In this document: piece by piece, positions 27,669-40,389 of the stretch | Layout of the letters: each line of letters opens with the position of its first letter | Numbering within the stretch: the stretch's first letter is position 1 | NCBI RefSeq assembly: GCF_047160095.1 | Contig: NZ_AP038785.1 | Location: forward strand, 1,798,001-1,862,000 | Origin: Rodentibacter abscessus | Lineage (GTDB): Bacteria; Pseudomonadota; Gammaproteobacteria; Enterobacterales; Pasteurellaceae | DNA length: 64,000 nt | Direction of reading: 5' to 3' | The notes under the pieces: generated by a model | What the model was told of the DNA's origin: nothing | What the model saw: the letters and a program-made list of their open reading frames with translations, nothing else | Databases searched by the model: none | Program-made: the position numbers and the translations under genes

Positions 27669-29042
27669 ATGGCAGCAGGAAAAATTGTACAAATCATCGG
27701 TGCGGTGATTGACGTTGAATTCCCACAAGATGCAGTACCAAAAGTTTATGATGCATTAAAAGTTGAATCCGGTTTAACCCTTGAAGTTCAGCAACAATTA
27801 GGTGGCGGTATTGTTCGTTGTATCGCACTAGGTACATCTGATGGCTTAAAACGTGGTTTAAAAGTAGAAAATACAGGGAACCCAATTCAAGTACCGGTAG
27901 GGACTAAAACCCTAGGTCGTATTATGAATGTATTGGGTGAGCCTATTGATGAACGTGGTGAAATTGGTGCGGAAGAAAATTGGTCTATCCACCGTGCTGC
28001 ACCAAGTTATGAAGAACAATCAAATAGTACGGAATTATTAGAAACCGGTATCAAAGTTATTGACTTGATTTGTCCATTCGCAAAAGGTGGTAAAGTAGGT
28101 CTGTTTGGTGGTGCGGGTGTAGGTAAAACCGTAAATATGATGGAATTAATCCGTAATATTGCGATTGAACACTCAGGTTATTCCGTGTTTGCAGGTGTTG
28201 GTGAACGTACTCGTGAAGGTAACGACTTTTATCATGAAATGACGGAATCTAACGTTTTAGATAAAGTATCGCTGGTTTACGGTCAAATGAATGAGCCACC
28301 GGGTAACCGTTTACGTGTTGCATTAACAGGTTTAACAATGGCGGAAAAATTCCGTGATGAAGGTCGTGATGTATTATTCTTTGTAGATAATATTTATCGT
28401 TACACACTTGCCGGTACAGAAGTGTCAGCATTGTTGGGGCGTATGCCGTCTGCTGTAGGTTATCAACCTACACTTGCCGAAGAAATGGGGGTATTGCAAG
28501 AACGTATTACTTCAACCAAAACCGGTTCTATTACCTCTGTACAAGCGGTTTATGTACCGGCAGATGACTTAACCGACCCATCTCCAGCAACGACCTTTGC
28601 TCACTTGGATTCAACCGTCGTATTAAGTCGCCAAATTGCGTCCTTAGGTATTTATCCGGCCGTTGATCCGTTAGATTCTACATCACGTCAATTAGACCCG
28701 TTAGTTGTTGGTCAAGAACATTATGATGTAGCGCGTGGCGTACAAGGTATTTTGCAACGTTATAAAGAATTAAAAGATATTATCGCAATTCTTGGTATGG
28801 ATGAATTATCCGAAGAAGATAAATTAGTGGTGGCACGCGCACGTAAAATCGAACGTTTCCTATCACAGCCGTTCTTCGTTGCTGAAGTCTTTACGGGTTC
28901 ACCGGGTAAATACGTATCATTAAAAGACACTATCCGTGGTTTCAAAGGTATCTTAGACGGTGAGTACGATCATATTCCTGAACAAGCGTTCTATATGGTT
29001 GGTTCTATCGAAGAAGTGCTAGAAAAAGCCAAAAATATGTAA
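27669..29042 (+). CDS. atpD: ATP synthase F1 subunit beta
   Basis: Subunit beta is the catalytic subunit: 457 residues with the P-loop GGAGVGKT near residue 150, the catalytic region GVGERTREGNDFYHEM, and PAVDPLDSTSR. The Walker B region reads VLFFVDNIYRYT. Length and motifs are those of the normal enzyme, which makes or hydrolyses ATP at the interface with alpha. Confidence 0.98.
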   Translation: MAAGKIVQIIGAVIDVEFPQDAVPKVYDALKVESGLTLEVQQQLGGGIVRCIALGTSDGLKRGLKVENTGNPIQVPVGTKTLGRIMNVLGEPIDERGEIGAEENWSIHRAAPSYEEQSNSTELLETGIKVIDLICPFAKGGKVGLFGGAGVGKTVNMMELIRNIAIEHSGYSVFAGVGERTREGNDFYHEMTESNVLDKVSLVYGQMNEPPGNRLRVALTGLTMAEKFRDEGRDVLFFVDNIYRYTLAGTEVSALLGRMPSAVGYQPTLAEEMGVLQERITSTKTGSITSVQAVYVPADDLTDPSPATTFAHLDSTVVLSRQIASLGIYPAVDPLDSTSRQLDPLVVGQEHYDVARGVQGILQRYKELKDIIAILGMDELSEEDKLVVARARKIERFLSQPFFVAEVFTGSPGKYVSLKDTIRGFKGILDGEYDHIPEQAFYMVGSIEEVLEKAKNM

Positions 29043-29072
29043 TCGCTTCAAGTCATTTGAAGGAGAACAGAA

Positions 29073-29501
29073 ATGGCGACATTTAACCTAATAATAGTCA
29101 GTGCAGAGCGAAAAATCTTTGAAGGTGAAGTTAAGCAACTTCAAGCAACTGGTGTGGAAGGAGAATTGGGTATTTTACCTAATCATATTCCTTTGATGAC
29201 GGCAATCAAACCAGGGATTGTAAAATTCACCCTTGAGGATGGTAATGAAGATGTAGTCTATGTGTCAGGCGGTTTTTTGGAAGTACAACCGAAAGTTGTC
29301 ACCGTGCTTGCCGATGTAGCAATTCGTGGTAGCGAGTTGGATGCGGATCGTATTCGTGAAGCAAAACGTAAAGCTGAAGAAAATATAGTGTCTCACGCAG
29401 TAGATGCAGATCATCATTTGCTTGTAGCAAAACTCTCCAAAGAGTTAGCAAAACTTCGAGCTTACGAGCTGACGGAAAAACTTGTAAAATCAAAAAGATA
29501 G
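29073..29501 (+). CDS. atpC: ATP synthase F1 subunit epsilon
   Basis: Subunit epsilon is the inhibitory rotor subunit of 142 residues. The N-terminal beta sandwich contains GVEGELGILPNHIPLMTAI and FLEVQPKVVTVLADVA; the C-terminal half is a helical hairpin. It is the last gene of the operon and is followed directly by a strong terminator. Confidence 0.97.
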   Translation: MATFNLIIVSAERKIFEGEVKQLQATGVEGELGILPNHIPLMTAIKPGIVKFTLEDGNEDVVYVSGGFLEVQPKVVTVLADVAIRGSELDADRIREAKRKAEENIVSHAVDADHHLLVAKLSKELAKLRAYELTEKLVKSKR

Positions 29502-29502
29502 T

Positions 29503-29534
29503 AAAAAGTGCGGTTAATTTTAACCGCACTTTTT
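29503..29534 (+). terminator. Terminator of the atp operon, inverted uptake signals
   Basis: AAAAAGTGCGGTTAA (29503-29517) and TTAACCGCACTTTTT (29520-29534) form a 15-bp perfect stem two bases after the atpC stop codon. The following sequence is GTTTTG. About 330 bases of A+T-rich sequence without a credible gene come next, up to the CRP site. Confidence 0.85.
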
Positions 29535-29865
29535 GTTTTGAAATTTAAATTACCATTAATAGTGGTCCCTGATAAAAAGTTTATAGTAGCGTTTTCACTT
29601 AATACGGCTTATTTCTAATAAGATACGATGAACGATAATGCTTGCATTAAAACCAATCTTATTTTCAAAATGCCCACCCTAACCTTCAGTATTAATAATG
29701 CTGGTGAAATATTATCCATTTTATTCTTTGTCGATAATTGAACTTGATAAAGAGTTTTTTCTGATAATGTATAAATTACTAGCAGTATTTGTAGAATCAA
29801 ATAAGTTTTTGAATAGATAGTCTAATTTCGTATTATCTGGTTGTTTTACGTGATAAAAATTTCAT

Positions 29866-29887
29866 TTTTGCGATCTATTTCACAAAA
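29866..29887. promoter_or_regulatory. CRP-S type CRP/Sxy site in the tfoX promoter
   Basis: TGCGA (29869-29873), six bases, TCACA (29880-29884), flanked by TTT and AAA, is a full CRP-type site. One half has TGCGA in place of TGTGA, the mark of Sxy-dependent CRP-S sites in Pasteurellaceae. A -10-like TATAAG at 29925-29930 would put the site centre near -60, a class I position. Confidence 0.65.
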
Positions 29888-29986
29888 TTAAAAGGAAATA
29901 GTTTCACAAGGAAATTATTGATGATATAAGATAAATCGACATTTTATTTGTCTTGTTCATTGAATTTTATTAGAAAGGAGGTATCT

Positions 29987-30649
29987 ATGTCATACTTAAA
30001 TATTAAAGATGAACACCTTACCGAAACTTATAATTTAGTTAATGGATTGATTGGGAATGTTTCATCAAGACACCTTTTTACCGGTTATGGATTATTCTAT
30101 AAACAGGAACTTATGTTCGGTTTGTGGTTGAATGGAAAAGTTTATCTTCAAGCTAAAGATAAGCTGGCTGAGCAATTGATAAATATGGGATGTATACCAT
30201 TTACAAAAAATGAGGTAGATGCCAAATTTGTTCTGTCCGATTATTATTGGCTTTCTAGTGATATACTCGGCGATAAGACCTTGTTACGTAAGTTGTTAAT
30301 GATCTCTATTAAACAGATTCAGGATAGAAAAAATGAGCTTGAATTACTAAAGGCGAACCGTTTAAAGGATCTTCCTAACCTTTCTATAAAGCATGAAAGA
30401 ATGTTAAAGAAGGTAGGGATTCACGATGTTAAGACTCTTCGAGCCGTTGGGGCTGAGAATGCAATTGTTAGACTAAGGAAACTAGGTATTCCGGCAACAT
30501 TACAGACTTACTGGAAATTATCTTGTGCACTATTAAACAAAAATAGTGAGCAGCTAACTAAAGCGCAAAAGGAAATTTTATTGAAAAAATTAAATAAGGC
30601 CTTGCATGAAGCTGGGTTTAGAATGTATCGAAAGATTGATGATGAGTAA
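29987..30649 (+). CDS. tfoX: Competence activator Sxy/TfoX
   Basis: Sxy with CRP activates the competence genes (DNA uptake pili and processing) from CRP-S promoters. The ATG at 29987 follows AAAGGAGG at a good distance and gives 220 residues, close to the H. influenzae protein. Residues 1-100 resemble TfoX_N (HLFTGYGLFYKQELMFGLWL) and about 125-200 TfoX_C (LPNLSIKHERMLKKVGIHDVKTLRAVGA). It stands alone between the atp operon and the rRNA operon. Its link to the many uptake signals in the window is direct. Confidence 0.95.
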   Translation: MSYLNIKDEHLTETYNLVNGLIGNVSSRHLFTGYGLFYKQELMFGLWLNGKVYLQAKDKLAEQLINMGCIPFTKNEVDAKFVLSDYYWLSSDILGDKTLLRKLLMISIKQIQDRKNELELLKANRLKDLPNLSIKHERMLKKVGIHDVKTLRAVGAENAIVRLRKLGIPATLQTYWKLSCALLNKNSEQLTKAQKEILLKKLNKALHEAGFRMYRKIDDE

Positions 30650-30685
30650 AATTTAATCTTTCAAATAAATTTTTACAAAAAAATG

Positions 30686-30713
30686 TTGCAAAGGATTGTA
30701 AAATCCCTATAAT
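30686..30713 (+). promoter_or_regulatory. rRNA operon promoter
   Basis: TTGCAA (30686-30691), 16 bases, TATAAT (30708-30713), then the G+C-rich discriminator GCGCACC. This is the usual form of a growth-rate controlled rRNA promoter. It lies about 275 bases before the 16S gene. Confidence 0.8.
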
Positions 30714-30724
30714 GCGCACCACAC

Positions 30725-30768
30725 AACGACGCACTGTTGTGAAATGTTTAAAATTGCAGTGCGTCGTT
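30725..30768 (+). other. Long hairpin in the rRNA leader, terminator-like
   Basis: AACGACGCACTG (30725-30736) and CAGTGCGTCGTT (30757-30768) form a perfect 12-bp stem that is followed by TTGTTTT. It begins a few bases after the predicted transcription start and precedes the boxA antitermination signal, so it could act as an early attenuator, a processing site or a leader structure. Confidence 0.6.
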
Positions 30769-30817
30769 TTGTTTTCGCCTTATTTTGAGTTGAGTGTTCG
30801 GCTTAAGGTTGGCGGAT

Positions 30818-30829
30818 TGCTCTTTAACA
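30818..30829 (+). promoter_or_regulatory. boxA antitermination site, leader
   Basis: TGCTCTTTAACA is the classical rRNA boxA to which the Nus factors bind. It lies 160 bases before the 16S gene. Confidence 0.85.
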
Positions 30830-30987
30830 ATGTATCAGACAATCTGTGTGGGCACTTGTTGATTGACTTGTTTAAAATAAATTTTAATTTTGAAGTCTTA
30901 ATAAGTGCTTAACTTGAGATTCATTTTTACTTTACTTTTAAAGGTAAATAATTTTTAGTCAGTATTTATTGAGCGATTGAACTTTTG

Positions 30988-32521
<1,534 letters not shown>

Positions 32522-32615
32522 GTTAGAGACGAGCGATAACAAGTGTTCACACAGATTGGCTGATAGATTGTAGAGAAGAGAGAAAGGATTGAAGCGTAGA
32601 GTATCTTTAATTGAT

Positions 32616-32691
32616 GTCCCCATCGTCTAGAGGCCTAGGACATCGCCCTTTCACGGCGGTAACCGGGGTTCGAATCCCCGTGGGGACGCCA
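32616..32691 (+). tRNA. tRNA-Glu (TTC)
   Basis: This is a 76-base cloverleaf in the 16S-23S spacer, acceptor stem GTCCCCA/TGGGGAC, anticodon TTC within CCTTTCACG, T-loop GGTTCGAATCC and encoded CCA. tRNA-Glu in the spacer is one of the two usual rRNA operon types in this family. Confidence 0.97.
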
Positions 32692-32721
32692 ATTAAAGAT
32701 AACTTTAATTGGAAATCTTAT

Positions 32722-32733
32722 TGTTCTTTAACA
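32722..32733 (+). promoter_or_regulatory. boxA antitermination site, 16S-23S spacer
   Basis: TGTTCTTTAACA, a boxA variant, lies between tRNA-Glu and the 23S gene, where a second antitermination complex normally assembles. Confidence 0.75.
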
Positions 32734-32895
32734 AATTGGAAACAAGCTGAAAACTGAGAGATTTTTTTAAGTCTGCGAAAGCGGATAGAAGAAAGTCTGA
32801 GTAATAAAAATCTTGATTGAGCAAAAGCAATCGAGTGTTTAGTTAGATTAAATAACAGCTAAAGTGTTTGGTATTGAAAACACTTGAGGTTGTAT

Positions 32896-35793
<2,898 letters not shown>

Positions 35794-35914
35794 CAACGCT
35801 CAAGTGTTTTTGTAGCGAACTGACTGAATGAGAAAGATAAGAGAGATTTTGGAGAAGATTTTTCGGCTTGTGACCAATTGTTTAAAGAGAAAGAAGCAGT
35901 TATCGAAGGATTAT

Positions 35915-36029
35915 CCCGGCGGCGATAGTGCGGAGGTTCCACCTGACCCCATACCGAACTCAGAAGTGAAAAGCCGTAATGCCGATGGTAGTGTGGGGTT
36001 TCCCCATGTGAGAGTAGGGCACCGCCGGG
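35915..36029 (+). rRNA. 5S ribosomal RNA, copy 1
   Basis: About 115 bases with the universal core CCGAACTCAGAAGTGAAA and the 3' stretch ATGTGAGAGTAGGGCAC. The outer helix is CCCGGCGG/CCGCCGGG. The following TTTTTATTT suggests that termination follows here, although a second 5S lies 57 bases later. Confidence 0.95.
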
Positions 36030-36086
36030 TTTTTATTTCTTTAGTTCATTTGTAAATTTGAGTGGATTAAAGAAATAAGAATTTTT

Positions 36087-36199
36087 TGGCAGATATAGTG
36101 CAACAGGCCCACCTGATTCCATACCGAACTCAGAAGTGAAATGTTGTAACGCTGATGGTAGTGTGGGGTTTCCCCATGTGAGAGTAAGACACTGCCAAT
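36087..36199 (+). rRNA. 5S ribosomal RNA, divergent copy 2
   Basis: The same core CCGAACTCAGAAGTGAAA and GGTAGTGTGGGGTTTCCCC are kept, but the outer helix is now TTGGCAG/CTGCCAA and the second helix GCAACA/TGTTGT in place of GCGG/CCGT. Both strands of each helix have changed together, so the fold is retained. It looks like a functional variant rather than a decayed copy. No separate promoter is evident. Confidence 0.85.
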
Positions 36200-36212
36200 T
36201 ATCAAATTAAGC

Positions 36213-36289
36213 GGAGTGGTAGTTCAGCTGGTTAGAATACCTGCCTGTCACGCAGGGGGTCGCGGGTTCGAGTCCCGTCCATTCCGCCA
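36213..36289 (+). tRNA. tRNA-Asp (GTC)
   Basis: A 77-base cloverleaf with acceptor stem GGAGTGG/CCATTCC (one G-T pair), anticodon GTC in CCTGTCACG, T-loop GGTTCGAGTCC and encoded CCA. It is at the distal end of the rRNA operon, as in some E. coli operons. Confidence 0.97.
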
Positions 36290-36305
36290 ATCTTTCCATA
36301 CCAAT

Positions 36306-36381
36306 AGGGGCGTAGTTCAATTGGTAGAGCACCGGTCTCCAAAACCGGGTGTTGGGAGTTCGAGCCTCTCCGCCCCTGCCA
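36306..36381 (+). tRNA. tRNA-Trp (CCA), probable prophage attachment gene
   Basis: A 76-base cloverleaf with acceptor AGGGGCG/CGCCCCT, anticodon CCA in GTCTCCAAAA and encoded CCA. The prophage integrase gene ends 17 bases beyond it, so the 3' half of this tRNA is the likely attachment core. The matching repeat would be at the other prophage end, outside the window. Confidence 0.96.
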
Positions 36382-36397
36382 TTTTAAGCCTTTATTT

Positions 36398-37453
36398 TCA
36401 ATAGTTTACGGCATTATAAAAATTCTCATTTGAAAAATCGTCTTCCGACTGTGTCGTAAATGTGACATTGTTGGCAAATTCAAGCATATAATCAGCGTTT
36501 AAGTGCGCATATTTTTTTACCATTTCTAGCGTTTCCCAACCACCCATTTCTTTTAACGTATAAAGCGGCGTACCGGCTTGAACGTGCCAGCTCGCCCAAG
36601 TGTGGCGTAAATCGTGAAACCGGAAATTGCTAATATTGCTTTTCTCTAAGGCTTGATGAAAATCGTGCCAATCAATACGCCCGATTTGCTTGTCTGTACC
36701 ACGATGAAAAACAAATTCACTACGGCGTGTTTTGTATAATTTTTGCAACAAATCTAATGCCGTCTTATTCAATGGCAATGCACGGGCTTTACCCGATTTT
36801 GCAACATCATTTGAAACAATCGCAATGCTGCGTTCAAAATCCACCTTATCCCACGTCATAGATAAAATTTCCGTCATTCTTGCACCGGTGAACAATGCAA
36901 AAGAACAAACGTGTTTCATCCAAGCCAAGTTCAAATTCGCAATTAATGTGACGGCTTGTGCTTTAGTAATCCAACGTACACGCACCTTAGGTTCAACATA
37001 TTTCTTCACATAAGGAACACGATCAATCCAACCGTTTTTATACGCCAGCGAAAGCACCCTTAGAATCGAAGTGCGATAGCGATTTTTAGTTGATGGCGAC
37101 AAGGCTTTTTTATGTTTCACAGAATAGGTTGGCAAATTGTTTACAATATCCTCACCGGTAATATCACACAATCGCCAACCCCCGAATACGGACCGCCAAT
37201 AAATCGCATGCCGCCGATTAGTATCGAAATCCCGTTTAAGTTTCGTATCTTCCACGAAAAGTAACAATGCCTCTTCAAACATCTTAGGCGGCTTTTTATT
37301 GAGTTTTGCCATATCCCACAGTTCCGCCTTGATTTTATCGTGCAGCTCCTGTGCCTTTTTCTTTATTTCAGTCCCAGTGCTTCGTCTAATTCGTTCGCCA
37401 CTTGGTGTTGTAATGTCGAGCCAATATACATTGCCTCTCTTGATGATTGACAT
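36398..37453 (-). CDS. int: Prophage tyrosine-recombinase integrase
   Basis: This 351-residue integrase inserts and excises the prophage. Catalytic residues are Arg192 (FTGARMTEIL), His280 and Arg283 (FHDLRHTWA), Trp306 (GGWETLE) and Tyr315 (KKYAHL). The N-terminal 50 residues are an arm-binding type domain, followed by a core-binding domain to about 150. It ends 17 bases from tRNA-Trp. Its start overlaps the preceding HTH gene by 91 bases, so the two are probably coupled. Int lies at the distal end of the leftward early block. Confidence 0.95.
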   Translation of the reverse strand: MSIIKRGNVYWLDITTPSGERIRRSTGTEIKKKAQELHDKIKAELWDMAKLNKKPPKMFEEALLLFVEDTKLKRDFDTNRRHAIYWRSVFGGWRLCDITGEDIVNNLPTYSVKHKKALSPSTKNRYRTSILRVLSLAYKNGWIDRVPYVKKYVEPKVRVRWITKAQAVTLIANLNLAWMKHVCSFALFTGARMTEILSMTWDKVDFERSIAIVSNDVAKSGKARALPLNKTALDLLQKLYKTRRSEFVFHRGTDKQIGRIDWHDFHQALEKSNISNFRFHDLRHTWASWHVQAGTPLYTLKEMGGWETLEMVKKYAHLNADYMLEFANNVTFTTQSEDDFSNENFYNAVNY

Positions 37454-37686
37454 CTATCTTTTCCTCCGTTTTTTGTGTCTGTCAATCCAACCAATCGGAT
37501 GACATTATTTTTTCTTTTCCGGCAATGGTCAAGATCTTCGCGAAAAACCCGCCAAACTCGAGAACCTTCCATTTGAAAAAAGCCCCATTTCAAACGATGG
37601 GCAAAAACCGTGTTATAACTTAAATTCAAGAGGTCAGCGACCTCTCGAATGGTTAAAGTGCGGTCATTTTTTTTCGATATTTCCAT
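37363..37686 (-). CDS. Small HTH protein, putative excisionase
   Basis: A 107-residue protein with an excisionase/AlpA type winged-helix motif at residues 12-52 (TIREVADLLNLSYNTVFAHR, then WGFFQMEGSRVWRVFREDL). Its basic tail has no motif. The position directly upstream of int, with overlap, is typical for a recombination directionality factor or a helper of replication. The function is inferred only from fold and position. Confidence 0.7.
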   Translation of the reverse strand: MEISKKNDRTLTIREVADLLNLSYNTVFAHRLKWGFFQMEGSRVWRVFREDLDHCRKRKNNVIRLVGLTDTKNGGKDRCQSSREAMYIGSTLQHQVANELDEALGLK

Positions 37687-37695
37687 TGATCATTT

Positions 37696-38196
37696 TTACT
37701 CCTTTACCAAGGCTTTCATAGCATCAATAAAGGCTTGTGCGTCTTCTTTTGAAGCAAACACGCGTCCAACATCGAAAAACTGTTTATGTGTACTAGTCCA
37801 ATTGTTATCCTGAAGAACTGTACCATCGCTTTTTATAAACCAATACATAGTGTTAGTAGGTAAATCTGCCTCTTCAACACTAACAGGTGCATTGACTTCT
37901 CTATCGCCAATACGAACTTTACGGCGTGGTTCTTCCCACATTCCTACAATATCAAAATCGCTGTCGTTGTTCCCCTCACCCTCGAATTTATCCTCGTCCG
38001 CAAAATATAACCCACTGGGTGTCCAGCTAATATCCTCAATAAACTTGTGATCATCATCTACCGTGTAACCACGTAATGGATATTTACAACTGCCTAGGTG
38101 TTCATTAAATAAACAATATTTCACATACGCAACTGTACCATCGCGTAATACGACAGCCTCACCTGCCAAGGCTTTTTCTAAATTAAATGGTTTCAT
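37696..38196 (-). CDS. Phage protein of unknown function
   Basis: A 166-residue acidic protein that I do not recognise. The N-terminal half has a beta-rich look with VVLRDGTVAYVKY and GYTVDDDHKFIED; the C-terminus has a short helix-forming KEDAQAFIDAMKALVKE segment. Its stop and start sit one base from the replication gene, so it belongs to the same transcript. Confidence 0.75.
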   Translation of the reverse strand: MKPFNLEKALAGEAVVLRDGTVAYVKYCLFNEHLGSCKYPLRGYTVDDDHKFIEDISWTPSGLYFADEDKFEGEGNNDSDFDIVGMWEEPRRKVRIGDREVNAPVSVEEADLPTNTMYWFIKSDGTVLQDNNWTSTHKQFFDVGRVFASKEDAQAFIDAMKALVKE

Positions 38197-40382
38197 TATT
38201 TCCTCCTAAAATCCCCCAAACTCTCACCCCAACCAAAGGCTTGAGCCAAAGGAATTTTCACTTCTTCAAGATAAACATTGTCGTTTTCACAACAAATCCA
38301 CCGATAGTCATTAAGCCGCAACCGCCCATATTTGATTAACATATCAATTTGGCGTGGTTTTAACGGAAAACCGATAGGCAACATCAATTGATTTACCTGT
38401 TGTTCGATTTTTGAGCGGTTACAGTTACTGACACAAGTCCAAGTCCAAGCGGCACTTCGTGCCTTGTTTGTTTCGGTGGTCTCCGAATCGGCAGATGTGG
38501 ATCCCACACTGCCTCTTTTAATCACCCAATTTTTAACTTTGGTAATAATGGTTTTTAAATTAAATCTGTTTTTCACCCCCACAATTTTATTTCTCGTTTC
38601 ACCGTATTTATTCGGCTCGGTTTCCTGATACTCAATGCAAATCGGTTGGTCGCAACGTTTCACCATTGCGCCACCTTGCACATCCAAATAACTGCCAAAA
38701 CAACCCACATCTGCCACGGCACGCCCGGTGTCGAGTGTGTCATCATCGGCAGTGGCTGCCATCGCATTATCAATTTTGCGTAATTCACGCCACACCGAAA
38801 TCGGCGGCGTGCCGTAAAATTGGAACTGACGAATACCCCAAAGGCTCGCCCACGCTTTCACACGCAGCACGTTTTCACGCAAGGTTAAATCTTCCACCTC
38901 GTCTGATTTCTCGTTTGCTTGCTTGCCGGCATAAATATTCTTGGCGATATATTTCGCGATATAGCCAATCGCAGACCCTTTTTCAGGGTCAATTTCATCC
39001 ACCTTACAGCGATGTTTTTTCGCACCAAATTCATCACCGTCCAATTCCAAGGCTTTTTTCTTAAACAGCGTGATCATCTCGTCTTTTTGTTCCGGTTTGA
39101 CATAAACCAACATATGCCAATGGGGCGTGCCATCGTGATGCGGTTCAACGCCACGATAGCCAAAAAAGCCAATATCACGTTTGGCAAATTGCGCACGCAA
39201 CTGCGCCCACACTTTGTTTAAATATCTCTGTGTGTCCCGAGGGCTTGCACCTTTCCATTTTTTGTTATTTGTGCCGTTGTTATGGGTGGCGTGAAAAGAA
39301 GAAGGGGCAGTCATAGTAAAGAATACGGACGCATAGTTATATTCAGTTCCCCACTCATCAATGCCACGTAAGCAATTCATCATTTCATTAAATTGAATGG
39401 CAGGATTGCTGACAGTACGTTTCCACATCTCAATCAATGGCATTTGCTCGCTTTCATCATCAAGATTTTCAAGCATCATTTGTTCGAGATAGTCCATATT
39501 CTCGGCACGTTTTTCGCGATATTCTCTCAACGCATTTTGCGAAACATAGGGGCTGACTTTGGCAGAAACCGCACCGCAACCGATTTCCACGTGTTCTTTC
39601 AAGCGTTTTTGCGCCGTTTCTAACTGGCGTTTCCAATATCTCTCACAGATAGATTTCTGCAAATCCGTATCAATCTTGGCAGGATCTAAATAGGCTTTCT
39701 CAAGAAATGCCTTCCAATTCTTCAACGGAAACCCAATATCGGCACACACCTCACCGCATAAGCGATACATATCACGTGCTAATTCCCCAAAATCATCTAT
39801 TGATATTTCTCCTTTTGCCTTGCGTTCCGCCTGCTCGTCTAAAAAATCCGATTGCAAACGGGCAAAAATATTGGCGAGCTTGAACGCCAAATCTTTTAAT
39901 TGGCTTTCTCTCAATAAATAAAAGGGAAGGGTTGAAGTCTGTTTGCCTTTTGAAAGGGCGATGGCACGGGAATGCACATCACGTTCAGCCAGCCAATCAA
40001 GGCTAATCTGATAATGTTGAAAAACGGCTTTCAATCGTTTGGTCAAAATCTCACGCAAATAATGGTTTGCATAAGCCGCTTGTTTATTGCCGAAACGAAA
40101 AGCGATTGAACCGTCATCTTTCACCCCATTAAAGGCACGCAACCATACGTGGCGAAAATGCTCACGTTGGCGTTTACGTGGGAGTGCCGAAAGCAGTTTT
40201 TCAACATAATCGAACTGGTGTGGCGCAACGGCAAATAATTCCATTTGCGCACTTGTTGCACGCTCACGGTCAAAAGTGCGGTTAGTTTTCACCGCACTTT
40301 CCATCATCACCGCCCGAGCCTCTGCCATTGCCTGCTCACGCTTGGCAAGGTTCAGATCACGTTCTACCACCCAGCTCATCAT
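38196..40382 (-). CDS. Replication initiation protein, P2 gpA family
   Basis: This 728-residue protein is a HUH endonuclease that would nick the phage origin for rolling-circle replication. The metal-binding motif TPHWHMLVY lies at residues 419-427, and the paired tyrosines are in IGYIAKYIAKN (Tyr474, Tyr478), spaced as in gpA. The P2 origin lies inside gene A; a similar location is likely here. A perfect inverted pair of uptake signals lies in codons 29-38. Confidence 0.92.
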   Translation of the reverse strand: MMSWVVERDLNLAKREQAMAEARAVMMESAVKTNRTFDRERATSAQMELFAVAPHQFDYVEKLLSALPRKRQREHFRHVWLRAFNGVKDDGSIAFRFGNKQAAYANHYLREILTKRLKAVFQHYQISLDWLAERDVHSRAIALSKGKQTSTLPFYLLRESQLKDLAFKLANIFARLQSDFLDEQAERKAKGEISIDDFGELARDMYRLCGEVCADIGFPLKNWKAFLEKAYLDPAKIDTDLQKSICERYWKRQLETAQKRLKEHVEIGCGAVSAKVSPYVSQNALREYREKRAENMDYLEQMMLENLDDESEQMPLIEMWKRTVSNPAIQFNEMMNCLRGIDEWGTEYNYASVFFTMTAPSSFHATHNNGTNNKKWKGASPRDTQRYLNKVWAQLRAQFAKRDIGFFGYRGVEPHHDGTPHWHMLVYVKPEQKDEMITLFKKKALELDGDEFGAKKHRCKVDEIDPEKGSAIGYIAKYIAKNIYAGKQANEKSDEVEDLTLRENVLRVKAWASLWGIRQFQFYGTPPISVWRELRKIDNAMAATADDDTLDTGRAVADVGCFGSYLDVQGGAMVKRCDQPICIEYQETEPNKYGETRNKIVGVKNRFNLKTIITKVKNWVIKRGSVGSTSADSETTETNKARSAAWTWTCVSNCNRSKIEQQVNQLMLPIGFPLKPRQIDMLIKYGRLRLNDYRWICCENDNVYLEEVKIPLAQAFGWGESLGDFRRK

Positions 40383-40389
40383 TCAAATC

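Noticed and set aside
29615..29800. 61-codon minus-strand frame in the gap after atpC
   Set aside because: It has no ribosome site, is low in complexity and shows no gene-like features. I treat 29535-29865 as non-coding.
36087..36199. 5S pseudogene
   Set aside because: The paired changes in both helices argue for a functional variant.
36216..36404. 62-codon frame through tRNA-Asp and tRNA-Trp
   Set aside because: It is a chance translation of two tRNA genes.
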